Source: Azonexaceae bacterium
Lineage (GTDB): Bacteria; Pseudomonadota; Gammaproteobacteria; Burkholderiales; Rhodocyclaceae
Reading direction: 5' to 3'
DNA: 47,974 nucleotides
Assembly: GCA_009469675.1 (NCBI GenBank)
Contig: SSSZ01000059.1
Coordinates: forward strand, 1-47,974
Shown here: positions 1 to 10,640 of the stretch, one piece after another
Layout: every line of letters begins with the position of its first letter
Numbering within the stretch: the first letter of the stretch is position 1
Made by a program: the position numbers and the translations under genes
Notes under the pieces: model-generated
Database searches by the model: none
Told to the model about the DNA's origin: nothing
Seen by the model: the letters and a program-made list of their open reading frames with translations, nothing else

Positions 1-1
1 C

Positions 2-64
2 CGGCTCGCCGTCGCCCAGGGCCGGCGCCTCGCCGAAACCGCCCTGAAACTGGTGCGGCCATGA
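2..64 (+). CDS. C-terminal end of a WrbA-like NAD(P)H:quinone oxidoreductase (partial)
   Basis: The window opens inside a plus-strand reading frame of 20 codons that stops at a TGA overlapping the next start codon (ATGA at 61-64). The tail has the helical pattern AVAQGRRLAETALKL, which resembles the last helix of WrbA flavoproteins, where a QG pair precedes the final amphipathic helix. WrbA is a cytoplasmic FMN-dependent quinone reductase. From memory, wrbA often lies next to a DUF2069 gene in Proteobacteria, and the ATGA overlap suggests the two are translationally coupled. Only 20 residues are visible, so the family call rests mainly on context. Confidence 0.5.
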   Translation, partial: RLAVAQGRRLAETALKLVRP

Positions 65-411
65 CCGCCGCCCGCCTGCAACTGGCCGCCAGCACCTGCC
101 TGATCGCCTTGATTTTCCTTTGTCTCGCCTGGGAACTCTGGCTCGCCCCCCTGAAACCCGGCGGCTCCTGGCTGGTACTCAAGGCGGTCTTCCTGCTCCC
201 CCCTCTCTTCGGCATCCTGCGCGGCAAGCGCTACACCTACAAGTGGGTGTCGCTCTTCATCATGTTCTATCTGACCGAAGGCCTGGTCCGCGCCACCAGC
301 GACCACGGCCTGGCGCAAAGACTCGCCGTGGCCGAAACCGCCCTCGCCGTCGCGCTGTTCGCCGCAGTCATCGGCTACGTCCGCGCCACCCGGCCGCCCA
401 AGGCGGCCTGA
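61..411 (+). CDS. DUF2069 family inner-membrane protein
   Basis: This 116-residue protein has no known reaction. It has about four hydrophobic segments, near residues 10-30, 40-53, 60-76 and 90-108, separated by short basic or polar loops such as GKRYTYKW, as expected for DUF2069. The ATG overlaps the stop of the WrbA-like gene by 4 bases, so the two probably form one transcript. It faces leuA tail to tail with a 60-base gap. That gap holds a GC-rich inverted repeat (CCGCCGGC at 436-443 with GCCGGCGG at 457-464), a possible weak terminator although no T tract follows. The family call is fairly sure; the function is unknown. Confidence 0.8.
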   Translation: MTAARLQLAASTCLIALIFLCLAWELWLAPLKPGGSWLVLKAVFLLPPLFGILRGKRYTYKWVSLFIMFYLTEGLVRATSDHGLAQRLAVAETALAVALFAAVIGYVRATRPPKAA

Positions 412-471
412 CAACGCCCCGACCGCCGCCCGGCCCCGCCGGCCAAGTCCCGCTTCGCCGGCGGCGCGGGG

Positions 472-2013
<1,542 letters not shown>

Positions 2014-2036
2014 GGTGTTCTCCGGGCGGATGTTTC

Positions 2037-2070
2037 CTGCGGCGACCGCAGTTGGGGGAGAAAGATTTTA
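2037..2070 (-). promoter_or_regulatory. leuA promoter -10 and leader dyad
   Basis: On the minus strand a -10-like TAAAAT lies at 2070-2065. About 14 bases downstream, inside the presumed leader, is a perfect dyad CTGCGG-CGA-CCGCAG (2037-2051, plus-strand reading). No convincing -35 is seen. The dyad could be a repressor site or a small RNA hairpin. I saw no leucine-rich leader peptide. Confidence 0.35.
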
Positions 2071-2150
2071 CCCCAGAGCGGCGGCGGCGGCGAAGCCGCG
2101 CGGTGCGGCGAGGCCGACGGCCCGCCCCGGCCGCCGACGGTGGGAGGCGG

Positions 2151-5100
2151 TTAATGCAAGGCCTTGGCCAGCCGCGGATGGGTCGCCACGTAGTAGTAGA
2201 GGGTGGGCAGGACGAAGAGGGTGAGCAGGGTCGCCGAAATGAGGCCGCCGATCACCACCAGAGCCAGAGGCCGCTGGGTTTCCGAGCCGATGCCGTGGGA
2301 CAGGGCCATGGGAACCAGGCCGAGCATGGCGAGCAGCGCCGTCATCAGCACCGTGCGCAGGCGGGACATGGCGCCGCGGAAAACCACCTCGTAGGCGCCC
2401 AGCCCCTGCTGCTTCAGCTGGTTGAAATAACTTACCATGACCACGCCGTTGAGCACCGCCTGGCCGAACAGGGCGATGAAGCCGATGGCCGCCGAGACCG
2501 AGAGGGGGATGCCGGTGAGGAGGAGGGCGAAGACGCCGCCAACCAGCGCGAAGGGAATGTTGCAGATGATGATGGCGGCGTCCTTGAAGGAGCCGAAGGC
2601 GTCGAAGAGCAGGACGAAGATGAGGAGGATGGAGAGCGGCACCACGAGCATGAGCCGGGCCATGGCTCTTTCCTGGTTCTCGAATTCGCCCGACCAGGTG
2701 ATCGCGTAGCCCTGGGGCAGGTCAAGGCCCTTGGCCTCCTTCTGCATGTCGGCGACGACGCTGCCCATGTCGCGGTCGCGGATGAAGACCCCGATCGCCA
2801 CCACCCGCTGGCCCGATTCCCGGGCGATGTTCATGGCGCCGCTGCCGAGCTTGAAATCGACCAGGTCGGCCAGGGGAATCTGGGCGCCCGAAGGGGCCGG
2901 AACGAGGATGTTCCTCAGCCTGTCGAGGGCCCGCTCCGATTCCTTGAGGCGAACCACGACGCTGAAATGGCGGTCGCCCTCCCACAACTCGGTGGCGGCC
3001 TTGCCGGCCAGCACCGTCTCGATGACGTCCTGCACGTCCATGACGTTCAGGCCGTAGCGGGCGGCGGCGGCGCGGTCGATTTCCAGGCGGTACTGGGGCA
3101 GGTCGCCGTCCCGGTCGATGAAGGCGCGAGCCACGCCGGGGACGTTGCCGATTCGGGCGAGCAGCTGGTTGGCGTTGTCCTTCAAGACCCTGAGGTCGTC
3201 GCCGAAGAGCTTGATGACGATCTGGCCGTCGATCTGGGAAATCGATTCGAGAATCTGGTCCCGCACCGGCTGGCTGAAGGTCGGCTCGATGCCGGGAACG
3301 TCGTTGAGCTTGTCCTCCATTTCACGAACGAGCTTTTCCTTGCTCACGCCGGAGCGCCACTGCGCCTCCGGCTTGAGGTCCACCAGCATCTCGGTCATGT
3401 TGATATTTTTGGGATCGGTGCCGTCTTCCGGCCGGCCGGCCTTGGAGATCACCGCGTTGACCTCGGGAAAGCTGGCCACGATGCTGCGCAGCTTCTTCAA
3501 CTCGCTCCGCGCCTCGTCCACCGACACCGAGGTCGGCAGGGTGATGTTGATCCAGATCGAACCCTCGTTCAGCTCGGGCAGAAATTCCGTGCCAAGCTGC
3601 GGCACCAGCGCCACCGTCAGCCCCAGAGCGGCGAGGGCGGCGAGGAGCACCCGCCGGGTATTGGCCAAGGCCCATTTGAGCGCCGGCTCGTAGCGGTTCA
3701 TGCACCAATGCATGAGCTGGGTTTCCTCGTGGGGCACATGCTTCTTGAAGGCGATGCTGCTGAGGAAAGGTACCAGGGTAAGCGACAGGATGAGCGAGGT
3801 AATCAGCGCCGCCACCACGGAATAGGCCATGGGCGAGAAGATTTTGCCCTCGTGGCGCTGCATGGTGAAGATGGGGAGATGGGCGACGATGATGATAATC
3901 ATGGAAAACACCGTCGGCCGGCCGATTTCCATGACCGCTTCCTGGATGCTCCGGTGGCGCGGCTTGTGGTCGTCGCGCTGGGATGCCTCGCCGACCCGGC
4001 GGAAGATGTTCTCGATGACGATCACCGCGCCGTCGACGATGATGCCGAAGTCCATGGCCCCGAGGGAAAGGAGGTTGGCGGGAATGCCGACCAGGGAGAG
4101 GCCGATGAAGGTACCGAGCAGCGCCAGGGGGATGACCGAGGCGACGATACCCGCCGCCCGGAAATCGGCGAGAAAAAGGTAGAGCACCACGGTGACCAGC
4201 AGTGCGCCTTCGAGGAGATTGGTGAAGACGGTGCGCAGCGTTTTGCTGATGAGCCAGGAACGGTCGTAGAAGGGCACCAGTTGGACGCCCTTGGGCAGGA
4301 CCGAGGCGTTGAGGGTATCGACCTTGGCCTTGAGGGCGTCCAGGACAAAGGAGGGATTTTCGTCCTTGCGCAGCAGGACGATGCCCGACACCACCTCATC
4401 CTGGTCTGCCCCTTGGCCGGTGTAGCCGACGATGCCCTGTTCGGGCACCCGGGATTCGACCACTTCGGCCAGGTCACGGACCAGGATGGGCGAACCCTTG
4501 TTTTCGGCGACGACGACCTGGCCGATGTCGGCGGAGGATCGCAGAAGGCCGATCGAACGGATGAGGAACTGCTGCCGGCCCTGGGCGACAGAACCGCCGC
4601 CGGCGTTGGCGTTGGCCCGTTCGAGGGCGGAAAAGAGCTGCCCCAGGGTGAGTTTGGCGTCGCGCAGCTTGGCCAGGTCGGGGCGCACCTCGTACTGGCG
4701 GATCGGCCCGCCGAAGGAAACCACGTCGGCGATGCCCGGCACCTGCTTCAATTGGCGGGACACGGTCCAGTCCTGGATGGCCCGCACCTCCGAGGATTTC
4801 AAGCCGGGCGCGTCGATGCGGTAGCGGAAGATTTCCCCGGTGGCGGTGGCCGGCGGCGCCAGTTCGGGTTCGACGCCGGGGGGCAGGTCGAGGCCCCGCA
4901 GGCGTTCCTCGACCAGTTGCCGGGCCATGAACATGCTCGGCTTCTCGTCGAAGGTGACGACGATGAACGACAGCCCGAACTGGGTGTGGGAGAACATGCG
5001 GATCGAGTTGGGCACGCCGGAGAGCGCGATCTCCAGTGGAATGGTGACCTGCTTCTCGACCTCCTCCGGCGCCCGCCCGGGGTAGAGCGTGATGACCGTG

Positions 5101-5240
5101 ACCTGGGTGTCGGTGACGTCGGGAAAGGCTTCGATGGGCAGCGATTTGAAGGCCGCCGCCCCGGCGCCGATGAAGAGCAACAGCCCGAGAACGACGAAGA
5201 GCGGCTGGTGCAGGGCGAAATGGACGATGCGGCGGATCAT
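2151..5240 (-). CDS. czcA: Heavy-metal efflux RND transporter, CzcA/CusA family
   Basis: This is the inner-membrane proton antiporter of a tripartite metal export pump. It has 1029 residues, the usual HME-RND size. TM1 lies at about residues 10-28, followed by the porter motif FPDVTDTQVTVIT typical of CzcA/CusA. The fourth membrane helix carries DFGIIVDGAVIVIEN (about residues 396-410), with the Asp/Asp/Glu relay spacing of divalent-cation pumps such as CzcA. Later membrane helices cluster near 440-490 and 860-1010. ATG at 5240 overlaps the adaptor stop (ATGA), so the two are translationally coupled. The motif favours Co/Zn/Cd over Cu/Ag, but the substrate is inferred. Confidence 0.9.
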   Translation of the reverse strand: MIRRIVHFALHQPLFVVLGLLLFIGAGAAAFKSLPIEAFPDVTDTQVTVITLYPGRAPEEVEKQVTIPLEIALSGVPNSIRMFSHTQFGLSFIVVTFDEKPSMFMARQLVEERLRGLDLPPGVEPELAPPATATGEIFRYRIDAPGLKSSEVRAIQDWTVSRQLKQVPGIADVVSFGGPIRQYEVRPDLAKLRDAKLTLGQLFSALERANANAGGGSVAQGRQQFLIRSIGLLRSSADIGQVVVAENKGSPILVRDLAEVVESRVPEQGIVGYTGQGADQDEVVSGIVLLRKDENPSFVLDALKAKVDTLNASVLPKGVQLVPFYDRSWLISKTLRTVFTNLLEGALLVTVVLYLFLADFRAAGIVASVIPLALLGTFIGLSLVGIPANLLSLGAMDFGIIVDGAVIVIENIFRRVGEASQRDDHKPRHRSIQEAVMEIGRPTVFSMIIIIVAHLPIFTMQRHEGKIFSPMAYSVVAALITSLILSLTLVPFLSSIAFKKHVPHEETQLMHWCMNRYEPALKWALANTRRVLLAALAALGLTVALVPQLGTEFLPELNEGSIWINITLPTSVSVDEARSELKKLRSIVASFPEVNAVISKAGRPEDGTDPKNINMTEMLVDLKPEAQWRSGVSKEKLVREMEDKLNDVPGIEPTFSQPVRDQILESISQIDGQIVIKLFGDDLRVLKDNANQLLARIGNVPGVARAFIDRDGDLPQYRLEIDRAAAARYGLNVMDVQDVIETVLAGKAATELWEGDRHFSVVVRLKESERALDRLRNILVPAPSGAQIPLADLVDFKLGSGAMNIARESGQRVVAIGVFIRDRDMGSVVADMQKEAKGLDLPQGYAITWSGEFENQERAMARLMLVVPLSILLIFVLLFDAFGSFKDAAIIICNIPFALVGGVFALLLTGIPLSVSAAIGFIALFGQAVLNGVVMVSYFNQLKQQGLGAYEVVFRGAMSRLRTVLMTALLAMLGLVPMALSHGIGSETQRPLALVVIGGLISATLLTLFVLPTLYYYVATHPRLAKALH

Positions 5241-6376
5241 TTTCCGGCCGCCGCCTGCCCCGCCGCCGCGGCGCTGACGGGCTTGAAGAAGCGGGTGAGG
5301 TGGAGGTTGCCTTCCACCACGACCTTGTCGCCGGCCTGGACGCCGCTCGCCACGTCGACCCGGCCCTCGCGCTCGGCCCCCGCCTCGATGGCGCGCCGCA
5401 CATAGCGCCCCGGCGCGTCTTCGACGAAGACGTAGCGCTGATCGCCCACGAGGAAGACCGCCTTGGCCGGAACCCGGAGCAGGCCCGAGGCGGGCAGCCC
5501 GATGAGGGCGCTGACGAACATTTCGCCCTTCAACCGGCGGTCGGCGTTGGGCACTTCGCCGCGCACCTTGACGGTGCGGGAATTGGGGTCGACGAAATCG
5601 GCGACATGGCGGATCGTCCCGGCAAAGCGCTCACCGGGATATTGCTTGGCCTCCAGGGCGAATTTTCCGCCCGGCTTGAGTCGCGCCAGGTCCGCTTCCG
5701 TGGCGTCGAGCTGGATCCACAGGCCGGTGGGGTCGGTGACGACAAACAGCGGCGCCCCCGGCTGGTCGGGGCGGAATTCCTGCCCCGGGTTGAGGTTGCG
5801 CTCGACCACCACGCCGGCCAGCGGACTCTTCAGGCTGTAGCTGCCATCCCCGTCGCCGCCCAGAACGGCCATGCGCCGCGCCGTACGGTCGGCCTCGGCC
5901 TGGGCGCGGGCAGCGTCGGCTTCGGACTGCTCCCAGTCCTTGCGGGCGATGACGCCGGCGTCGAGGAGTTCGCGATTGCGCTCCAAGGCCTTGCGGGCGA
6001 GGGTGAGATCGGCCTGGGCTTTCCGCGCTTCGGCCTGGGCCTGACCGAAGTCGGGCGACGCCAGGGTGGCGAGGGCCTGGCCGGCTTTCACCGGGGCGCC
6101 GATTTCGGCCAGGATGCGCAGCACCCGCCCGCCGAGCTGGGGAAAGACGCGCACCGTGCGGTCCTCGTTCCAGACCAGACGACCGGGCAGGCGCAATTCG
6201 CCGCCGCTGTCCGGCTCGACGACCGCCGTCTTGAGAAAGCTCGCCTTGTCCGGCTCGGCCAGGGTGACCCGGTCGCCTTCGACCTTGACCGGCGACTCCT
6301 TGGGTTTATCGATATCCGCCGAACACGCGGCGAAGAACAGAACCAGGGGCAGCAGAAGGGGTTTGCGCGGCATCAT
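5237..6376 (-). CDS. czcB: Periplasmic adaptor (membrane fusion) lipoprotein of the metal RND pump
   Basis: This HlyD/CzcB-type adaptor bridges the RND pump and the outer-membrane channel. The frame extends upstream to 6619, but the first 81 codons are arginine- and proline-rich and look non-coding. The chosen ATG at 6376 follows a GAGG and gives a lipoprotein signal (PLVLFFAACSAD) with the modified Cys at about residue 17. A second ATG at 6373 is nearly as good. The protein then has about 379 residues: a barrel-sandwich hybrid with ILAEIGAPVKAGQALATLAS, a coiled-coil hairpin rich in Ala, Arg and Glu, and the second lipoyl half around SPLAGVVVERNLNPGQEF. It overlaps czcA by 4 bases. Confidence 0.88.
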   Translation of the reverse strand: MMPRKPLLLPLVLFFAACSADIDKPKESPVKVEGDRVTLAEPDKASFLKTAVVEPDSGGELRLPGRLVWNEDRTVRVFPQLGGRVLRILAEIGAPVKAGQALATLASPDFGQAQAEARKAQADLTLARKALERNRELLDAGVIARKDWEQSEADAARAQAEADRTARRMAVLGGDGDGSYSLKSPLAGVVVERNLNPGQEFRPDQPGAPLFVVTDPTGLWIQLDATEADLARLKPGGKFALEAKQYPGERFAGTIRHVADFVDPNSRTVKVRGEVPNADRRLKGEMFVSALIGLPASGLLRVPAKAVFLVGDQRYVFVEDAPGRYVRRAIEAGAEREGRVDVASGVQAGDKVVVEGNLHLTRFFKPVSAAAAGQAAAGK

Positions 6377-6506
6377 GTCAACCTCGGCGACGCGGCGCCC
6401 GAACACCGAGCAGGCCGGAAACGAGCGGCCCCGGCAAAGCGATATCCCGGACCGGCGGCTTCTCCGCCGCCCCGGCGACCCGGCGTTTCGAGCAAGTTTT
6501 TCAAGG

Positions 6507-7748
6507 TCATTTCGTTTTTCCAAATTCCGCCTGCAGGCGCCAGGTCGCCAGGGCCTTGGCGTGGTCCGCCCGGGCCGTGGCGGCCTCGACCTGGACCTGG
6601 CGCAGGGTGCGCCGGGCATCGAGAAGATCCATCAGCCCCATGGCGCCTTTGGCGTAGGCGAATTCCGCCGCCCTGGCCACTTTCTCGGCATCGGCGAGGA
6701 GTCCGGTTTCCAGCCGGCGGCGCCGCTCCCGGGCGGCCTGCAGGGCGCTTTTTGCCTGCGACACGTCGCCCACCGCCTGGGCCAGGGTACGGGCATACAG
6801 CCCCCGGGCGGCATCGAGGTCGGCTTCGGCGCGGCCGATTTCGCCCTCGTATTCGTGCCAGATGAACAGCGGCACGCTGACCCCGAAGCCGTAGCTGTTG
6901 GTCGGATTGTTCTGCAGGTTGTGTTCGACTTGCAGGCCCACCGTGACGTCCCGCCGCTTCTGGGCCTTGGCCAGGTCGCGGGCGGCCTCGGCGGCGACCA
7001 CCCGCTGACGCGCCGCCTCGACGTCCGCACGCTCTTCCGGCGGCCGGGCCGCCAGATCGCGATCTTCGACCGGCGGCCACGGGTCGGCGGCGACCAGCCG
7101 CTCCGCCTCGGTTTCGCGCCCCACCAGGTAGGCCAGGGCGGCCTGGGCACCTTCGAGGTCGGCCTGGGACTGGCGGGCCTCGTTGTCGGCCCGGGATTTC
7201 TCGATCTGCAGCCGCGACATCTCGACCAGCGAAGCATCGCCCGCCCGGTGGCGCAGCTTGCCGGCCTCCAGGCTGCGGCCGTAGAGTTCGGCGGCCTCGA
7301 CGGCGACGGTGCGGCGGTCCTGGGCGAGCAACAGGTCGTAGTAGGCAAGCTGCAGGGCCATGAGCTGCTGCCGGCCGGTGTCGTCGAGATCGCGGCGCGC
7401 CGCCGCCAGGCGGGCTTCGGCACCCTTCTGGCGCAGTTCGCGCTTGCCGCCGCGTTCGAGCACCTGGTCGATACGCAGCTGGGTGTCCATTTTCTTGTCC
7501 TTCCAGCCGCCGGCGCCGTAGCCGGACCACGGGCTGATCGACAGGACGTTCATCGACGCCTGGGGGTTGGGCCTTTGCCCGGCGGCCACCAGGTCGGCCC
7601 GCGCCCCGTCGACGGCACTGCGGGCCAGCCGTACTTCGTGGTTGTGCTCGTGCCAGAGGGCTTCGGCCTCCGGCAGGGAAAGCCGGATCGCCGGCTCAGC
7701 CAGGGCCGCCGCGGAAAACAGGAAGGTAACGAGGAGGAAGCGCCGCAT
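6507..7748 (-). CDS. czcC: TolC/CzcC-family outer-membrane channel of the metal RND pump
   Basis: This is the first gene of the efflux operon and encodes the outer-membrane exit duct. The frame is open to 7802, but ATG at 7748 gives a clean Sec signal peptide (MRRFLLVTFLFSAAALA) cut before EPAIRL. The 413 residues show two repeats of long alpha-helical segments rich in Ala, Glu, Arg and Leu, as in the outer-membrane efflux protein family; LSLPEAEALWHEHNHEV is the usual N-terminal helix. A 130-base gap separates it from czcB and I see no gene there. Its 5' end faces the response regulator gene, with 70 bases between the two starts. Confidence 0.85.
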   Translation of the reverse strand: MRRFLLVTFLFSAAALAEPAIRLSLPEAEALWHEHNHEVRLARSAVDGARADLVAAGQRPNPQASMNVLSISPWSGYGAGGWKDKKMDTQLRIDQVLERGGKRELRQKGAEARLAAARRDLDDTGRQQLMALQLAYYDLLLAQDRRTVAVEAAELYGRSLEAGKLRHRAGDASLVEMSRLQIEKSRADNEARQSQADLEGAQAALAYLVGRETEAERLVAADPWPPVEDRDLAARPPEERADVEAARQRVVAAEAARDLAKAQKRRDVTVGLQVEHNLQNNPTNSYGFGVSVPLFIWHEYEGEIGRAEADLDAARGLYARTLAQAVGDVSQAKSALQAARERRRRLETGLLADAEKVARAAEFAYAKGAMGLMDLLDARRTLRQVQVEAATARADHAKALATWRLQAEFGKTK

Positions 7749-7818
7749 CCGCAAGCCGTCAGGATAGGGGTGGTATCGTATGGGGCGAAGCTGACCAATC
7801 AATGACCAAAGCGAACGA
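7749..7818. promoter_or_regulatory. Divergent promoter region between czcCBA and its neighbouring two-component system
   Basis: These 70 bases must hold the promoters of both the efflux operon (leftward) and the response regulator (rightward). The plus strand has a weak -10-like TATCGT near 7774, and the area is less GC-rich than its surroundings. No clear pair of direct repeats for an OmpR-type regulator could be defined by eye. Confidence 0.3.
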
Positions 7819-8484
7819 ATGCGTTTATTACTCGTTGAAGACGACCTGCTGTTGGCCGACGGCCTGGCCCGGGCCCTGCGCCAGTCGGGCTATCTCGTGG
7901 AGATCGCCAACGACGGCCGGGTGGCCGAACACTGGATGGAAATGGGCGAATTCGATCTCATCATCCTCGACCTTGGCCTGCCCGGCATGGACGGCTCGGA
8001 AATCCTGCAGCGCCTGCGGGCCCGCAAACAGCGCATGCCGGTCCTCGTCATGTCGGCCCGCGAGGCCTTGGAAGAACGGGTCCGCCTCCTCGACCTGGGG
8101 GCCGACGACTACCTGGTCAAACCGGTCGCCCTGGCCGAGCTGGAAGCCCGGGTGCGGGCCCTGATCCGGCGCGGCCAGGCGAGTCCGGAACCGACCCTGG
8201 CCCTCGGCCGCCTGACCCTCGACACGGTAGGCAAGCGCGCCTGGCTCGACGACGAGGCCCTCGACCTCACGGCCCGCGAATGGGCGGCCCTCGAATTCCT
8301 GGCCCTGCGGGTCAATCGCATCGTCAGCAAGGAACAGATCATGCAGTCCCTGTACGGCTGGGAGGAAGACATCACCCCCAACGCCGTCGAGAAATTCGTC
8401 TCCCGCCTGCGCACCAAGCTCGAACCCGCCGGCCTGGTCATCCGTACCGTGCGCGGCCTGGGCTACTACCTCGAAAAGCCGTGA
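7819..8484 (+). CDS. OmpR-family response regulator
   Basis: This is a 221-residue transcription regulator. The receiver domain (residues 1-115) has the acidic pair E8-D9, phosphoacceptor D51 (IILDLGLPGMDG), the Ser switch at 79 (MSAREA) and K101 (YLVKP). The winged-helix DNA-binding domain fills residues 125-221, with LTAREWAALEFLA and the terminal RTVRGLGYYLE typical of OmpR/QseB/TctD proteins. It is divergent from the czcCBA operon and overlaps the kinase gene (GTGA at 8481-8484). Metal control of the pump is a reasonable inference from position, but sequence also resembles TctD/QseB regulators, so the signal is not proven. Confidence 0.92.
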   Translation: MRLLLVEDDLLLADGLARALRQSGYLVEIANDGRVAEHWMEMGEFDLIILDLGLPGMDGSEILQRLRARKQRMPVLVMSAREALEERVRLLDLGADDYLVKPVALAELEARVRALIRRGQASPEPTLALGRLTLDTVGKRAWLDDEALDLTAREWAALEFLALRVNRIVSKEQIMQSLYGWEEDITPNAVEKFVSRLRTKLEPAGLVIRTVRGLGYYLEKP

Positions 8485-9839
8485 GCGAGGTTTCCAGCCT
8501 GCGCCGCCACCTGCTCTGGTGGCTGCTGCCCGGCACCCTGACCATCCTGGTGGTCAGCCTCCTCGCCGCCTGGTGGATTTCCCTCGACGTCGCCGCCGAC
8601 ACCTACGACCAGGGACTCGTCGATTCGGCCCAGGAAGTCGCCGCCCAGCTCGATCTGTCCCCCCCTGCCAGCCTGCGCGACCTACCCCCCCGGGCTCAGC
8701 GCGTGCTGCTGGTCAACCCGGACGACCGGGTGGCCTATCGCATCTACGTGGCCGGCCCGGGCACGGTGGCCGGAGACCCCGGCCTGCCCTTGCCGGAGAC
8801 TCACCCCGGCGCCGATTCCTGGGTCATCTACGATACCGCCGTCGGCGCCACGGCGCTGCGAGCGGTGGCGCTCAACAGCAGCGCCGGCGGACGCTCCACC
8901 CTGGTCGTCGTCGCATCGACCTTGAAGGCCCGCGACAAGCTCGTCCGGGAAGCCGTGCTCGGGCTTCTCGTGCCCGAGTTGGCGATGATCCTTGCCGCCC
9001 TGGCGGTGATCTGGTTCGGCACCCAGGCCGGGCTGGCGCCCCTCGGCGCACTGACCGATGAACTGGCCCGGCGCTCGGCCGCCGACCTGCGCCCCCTGAG
9101 CGCCAGGGGGCCGGAGGAAATCCAGCCGGTCGTGGACGAGATCAACCGGCTCCTCGCCCGCCTCGACAAATCCCTCGCCTCCCAGCGCCATTTCGTTTCC
9201 GACGCCGCCCACCAGTTGCGCACGCCGATCGCCGCCCTGCAGGCCCAGGTCGAAGCCACCCTGAGAGAGAGCGACGGGCAAACGCGGCCGCGGCTGGAGC
9301 GCGTCCTCAGCCCGGCGCTGCGGCTTTCCCATCTGGTAGATCAACTGCTTGCCCTGGCCCGGGCCGAACCAAGTAGCGCCCAGGCTGCCGAGCCGGTGGA
9401 ACTGCCCGAAATCGCCCGGAACGCGGCCGAACGGTGGCTGCCGGCGGCGATCGGGAAAAAAATCGATCTCGGCTTCGAACTCGCCCCGGCGGTGGTGCCC
9501 GGCAACCGCCTGCTGCTTTCCGAAATGCTGGCCAACCTGATCGACAACGCCCTGCGCCACACCCCGGAGGACGGAACGATCACCGTCAGTTGCGGCAGCA
9601 CGGAGGAAGGGGCCTGGCTGGCGGTGGAAGACAGCGGTCCCGGCATCGCGCCGGAGGAGCGGGAAAAGGTGTTTGCCAGGTTCTACCAAGCCCCCGGCAG
9701 CCGCAGCGACGGCTGCGGCCTGGGACTGGCCATCGTCGCCGAAATCGCCCGGCAACACGGCGGCACCGTCGCGGTAGACGACTCGCCCGGCCTGGGGGGG
9801 ACGCGGCTCCGGATCAGGCTGCCGGCTTGCGGCGGGTGA
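8481..9839 (+). CDS. Membrane sensor histidine kinase partner of the OmpR-type regulator
   Basis: The GTG at 8481 overlaps the regulator stop and begins SEVSSLRRH before a first membrane helix (about residues 10-30), giving 452 residues. The frame is open further upstream, inside the regulator gene, but that part is not plausible protein. A periplasmic domain of about 130 residues (TYDQGLVDSAQEVAAQL at its start) is of the TctE/QseC N-terminal type. A second helix lies near 155-180, then HAMP and the H-box DAAHQLRTPIA with phosphorylated H244. The ATPase domain has an N-box near 352 (NLIDNALRHTP), DSGPGI and a GLGLAI lid. Its last 26 bases overlap pssA tail to tail. Confidence 0.9.
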   Translation: MSEVSSLRRHLLWWLLPGTLTILVVSLLAAWWISLDVAADTYDQGLVDSAQEVAAQLDLSPPASLRDLPPRAQRVLLVNPDDRVAYRIYVAGPGTVAGDPGLPLPETHPGADSWVIYDTAVGATALRAVALNSSAGGRSTLVVVASTLKARDKLVREAVLGLLVPELAMILAALAVIWFGTQAGLAPLGALTDELARRSAADLRPLSARGPEEIQPVVDEINRLLARLDKSLASQRHFVSDAAHQLRTPIAALQAQVEATLRESDGQTRPRLERVLSPALRLSHLVDQLLALARAEPSSAQAAEPVELPEIARNAAERWLPAAIGKKIDLGFELAPAVVPGNRLLLSEMLANLIDNALRHTPEDGTITVSCGSTEEGAWLAVEDSGPGIAPEEREKVFARFYQAPGSRSDGCGLGLAIVAEIARQHGGTVAVDDSPGLGGTRLRIRLPACGG

Positions 9840-10569
9840 GGTTCAAGGCCGCCAGCACGTAGCCGGACAGGCCGTAGACGACGAAAAAGCCGAACAGGGC
9901 GATTTCCGGGCTATAGGCAACGAGGGCGAAGCCCAGGGCAATGGCGGCGATGACGAAGAAAGGTACGCTCTTCTTGAGATTGACGTCCTTGAAGCTGTAA
10001 TAGCGGATGTTCGAAATCATCGTGATGCCTGCAAAGATGGTGATGCCGCAGGCCAGCCAGCGGACGTCCCTGCCGGCGATGCCGGCGTCGATCATGACCC
10101 AGACGAAGCCCGCCACCAGGGCGGCGGCAGCCGGCGAAGGCAGGCCCTGGAAGAAGCGTTTGTCCATGACTTCCAGGGTGGTGTTGAAGCGCGCCAGACG
10201 GAGCGCCGCGCCGGCGCAGTAGATGAAGGCGGCGATCCAGCCGAGCCGCCCCATGTCCCGCATGGCCCACTCGTAGACGACCAGGGAGGGCGCCGCGCCG
10301 AAGCTCACCATGTCCGACAGGGAATCGTATTCCGCTCCGAAGGCCGACTGGGTGTGGGTCAGCCTCGCCACCCGGCCGTCCAGGCCATCGAGCACCATGG
10401 CGATGAAAATCGCCACCGCGGCCCGCTCGAAGTCCCCCTGCATCGCCTGGACGATGGCGAAGAAGCCGCAGAACAGCGCGGCGGTGGTGAACAGATTGGG
10501 AAGAACGTAAATGCCGCGGCGCTTCAGCTCGGGATTGAACAAGGCCTTGCGGGGTTTCAGTTCCGTCAT
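9814..10569 (-). CDS. pssA: CDP-diacylglycerol--serine O-phosphatidyltransferase
   Basis: This inner-membrane enzyme makes phosphatidylserine, the precursor of phosphatidylethanolamine. The 251 residues include the CDP-alcohol phosphotransferase signature: DGLDGRVAR, then GAEYDSLSD, matching DGxxAR(x8)GxxxDxxxD. Six or so hydrophobic helices follow. It lies downstream of ilvC in the same direction, as in many Betaproteobacteria, but the psd (decarboxylase) gene often placed between them is not here. Its 3' end overlaps the 3' end of the convergent histidine kinase gene by 26 bases. Start at ATG 10569 gives the usual MTELKPRKALFNPELKRRGI beginning. Confidence 0.93.
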   Translation of the reverse strand: MTELKPRKALFNPELKRRGIYVLPNLFTTAALFCGFFAIVQAMQGDFERAAVAIFIAMVLDGLDGRVARLTHTQSAFGAEYDSLSDMVSFGAAPSLVVYEWAMRDMGRLGWIAAFIYCAGAALRLARFNTTLEVMDKRFFQGLPSPAAAALVAGFVWVMIDAGIAGRDVRWLACGITIFAGITMISNIRYYSFKDVNLKKSVPFFVIAAIALGFALVAYSPEIALFGFFVVYGLSGYVLAALNLTRRKPAA

Positions 10570-10640
10570 GGGTCAGGGGTTTCTGGCCGAGAAAGTGCGA
10601 GAAGGATACACCGAATAACCGACGCTTCGGTACTCGCAAT

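Noticed and set aside
2052-5405. A 1117-residue open frame on the plus strand across czcA and czcB
   Set aside because: It is the antisense shadow of czcA; the product is rich in His, Asp, Gly and Arg with no domain, while the opposite strand encodes a complete RND pump.
6377-6506. A small gene or N-terminal extension between czcC and czcB
   Set aside because: The open frame continues from czcB, but its residues are Arg/Pro-rich and a lipoprotein start with a ribosome site lies at 6376.
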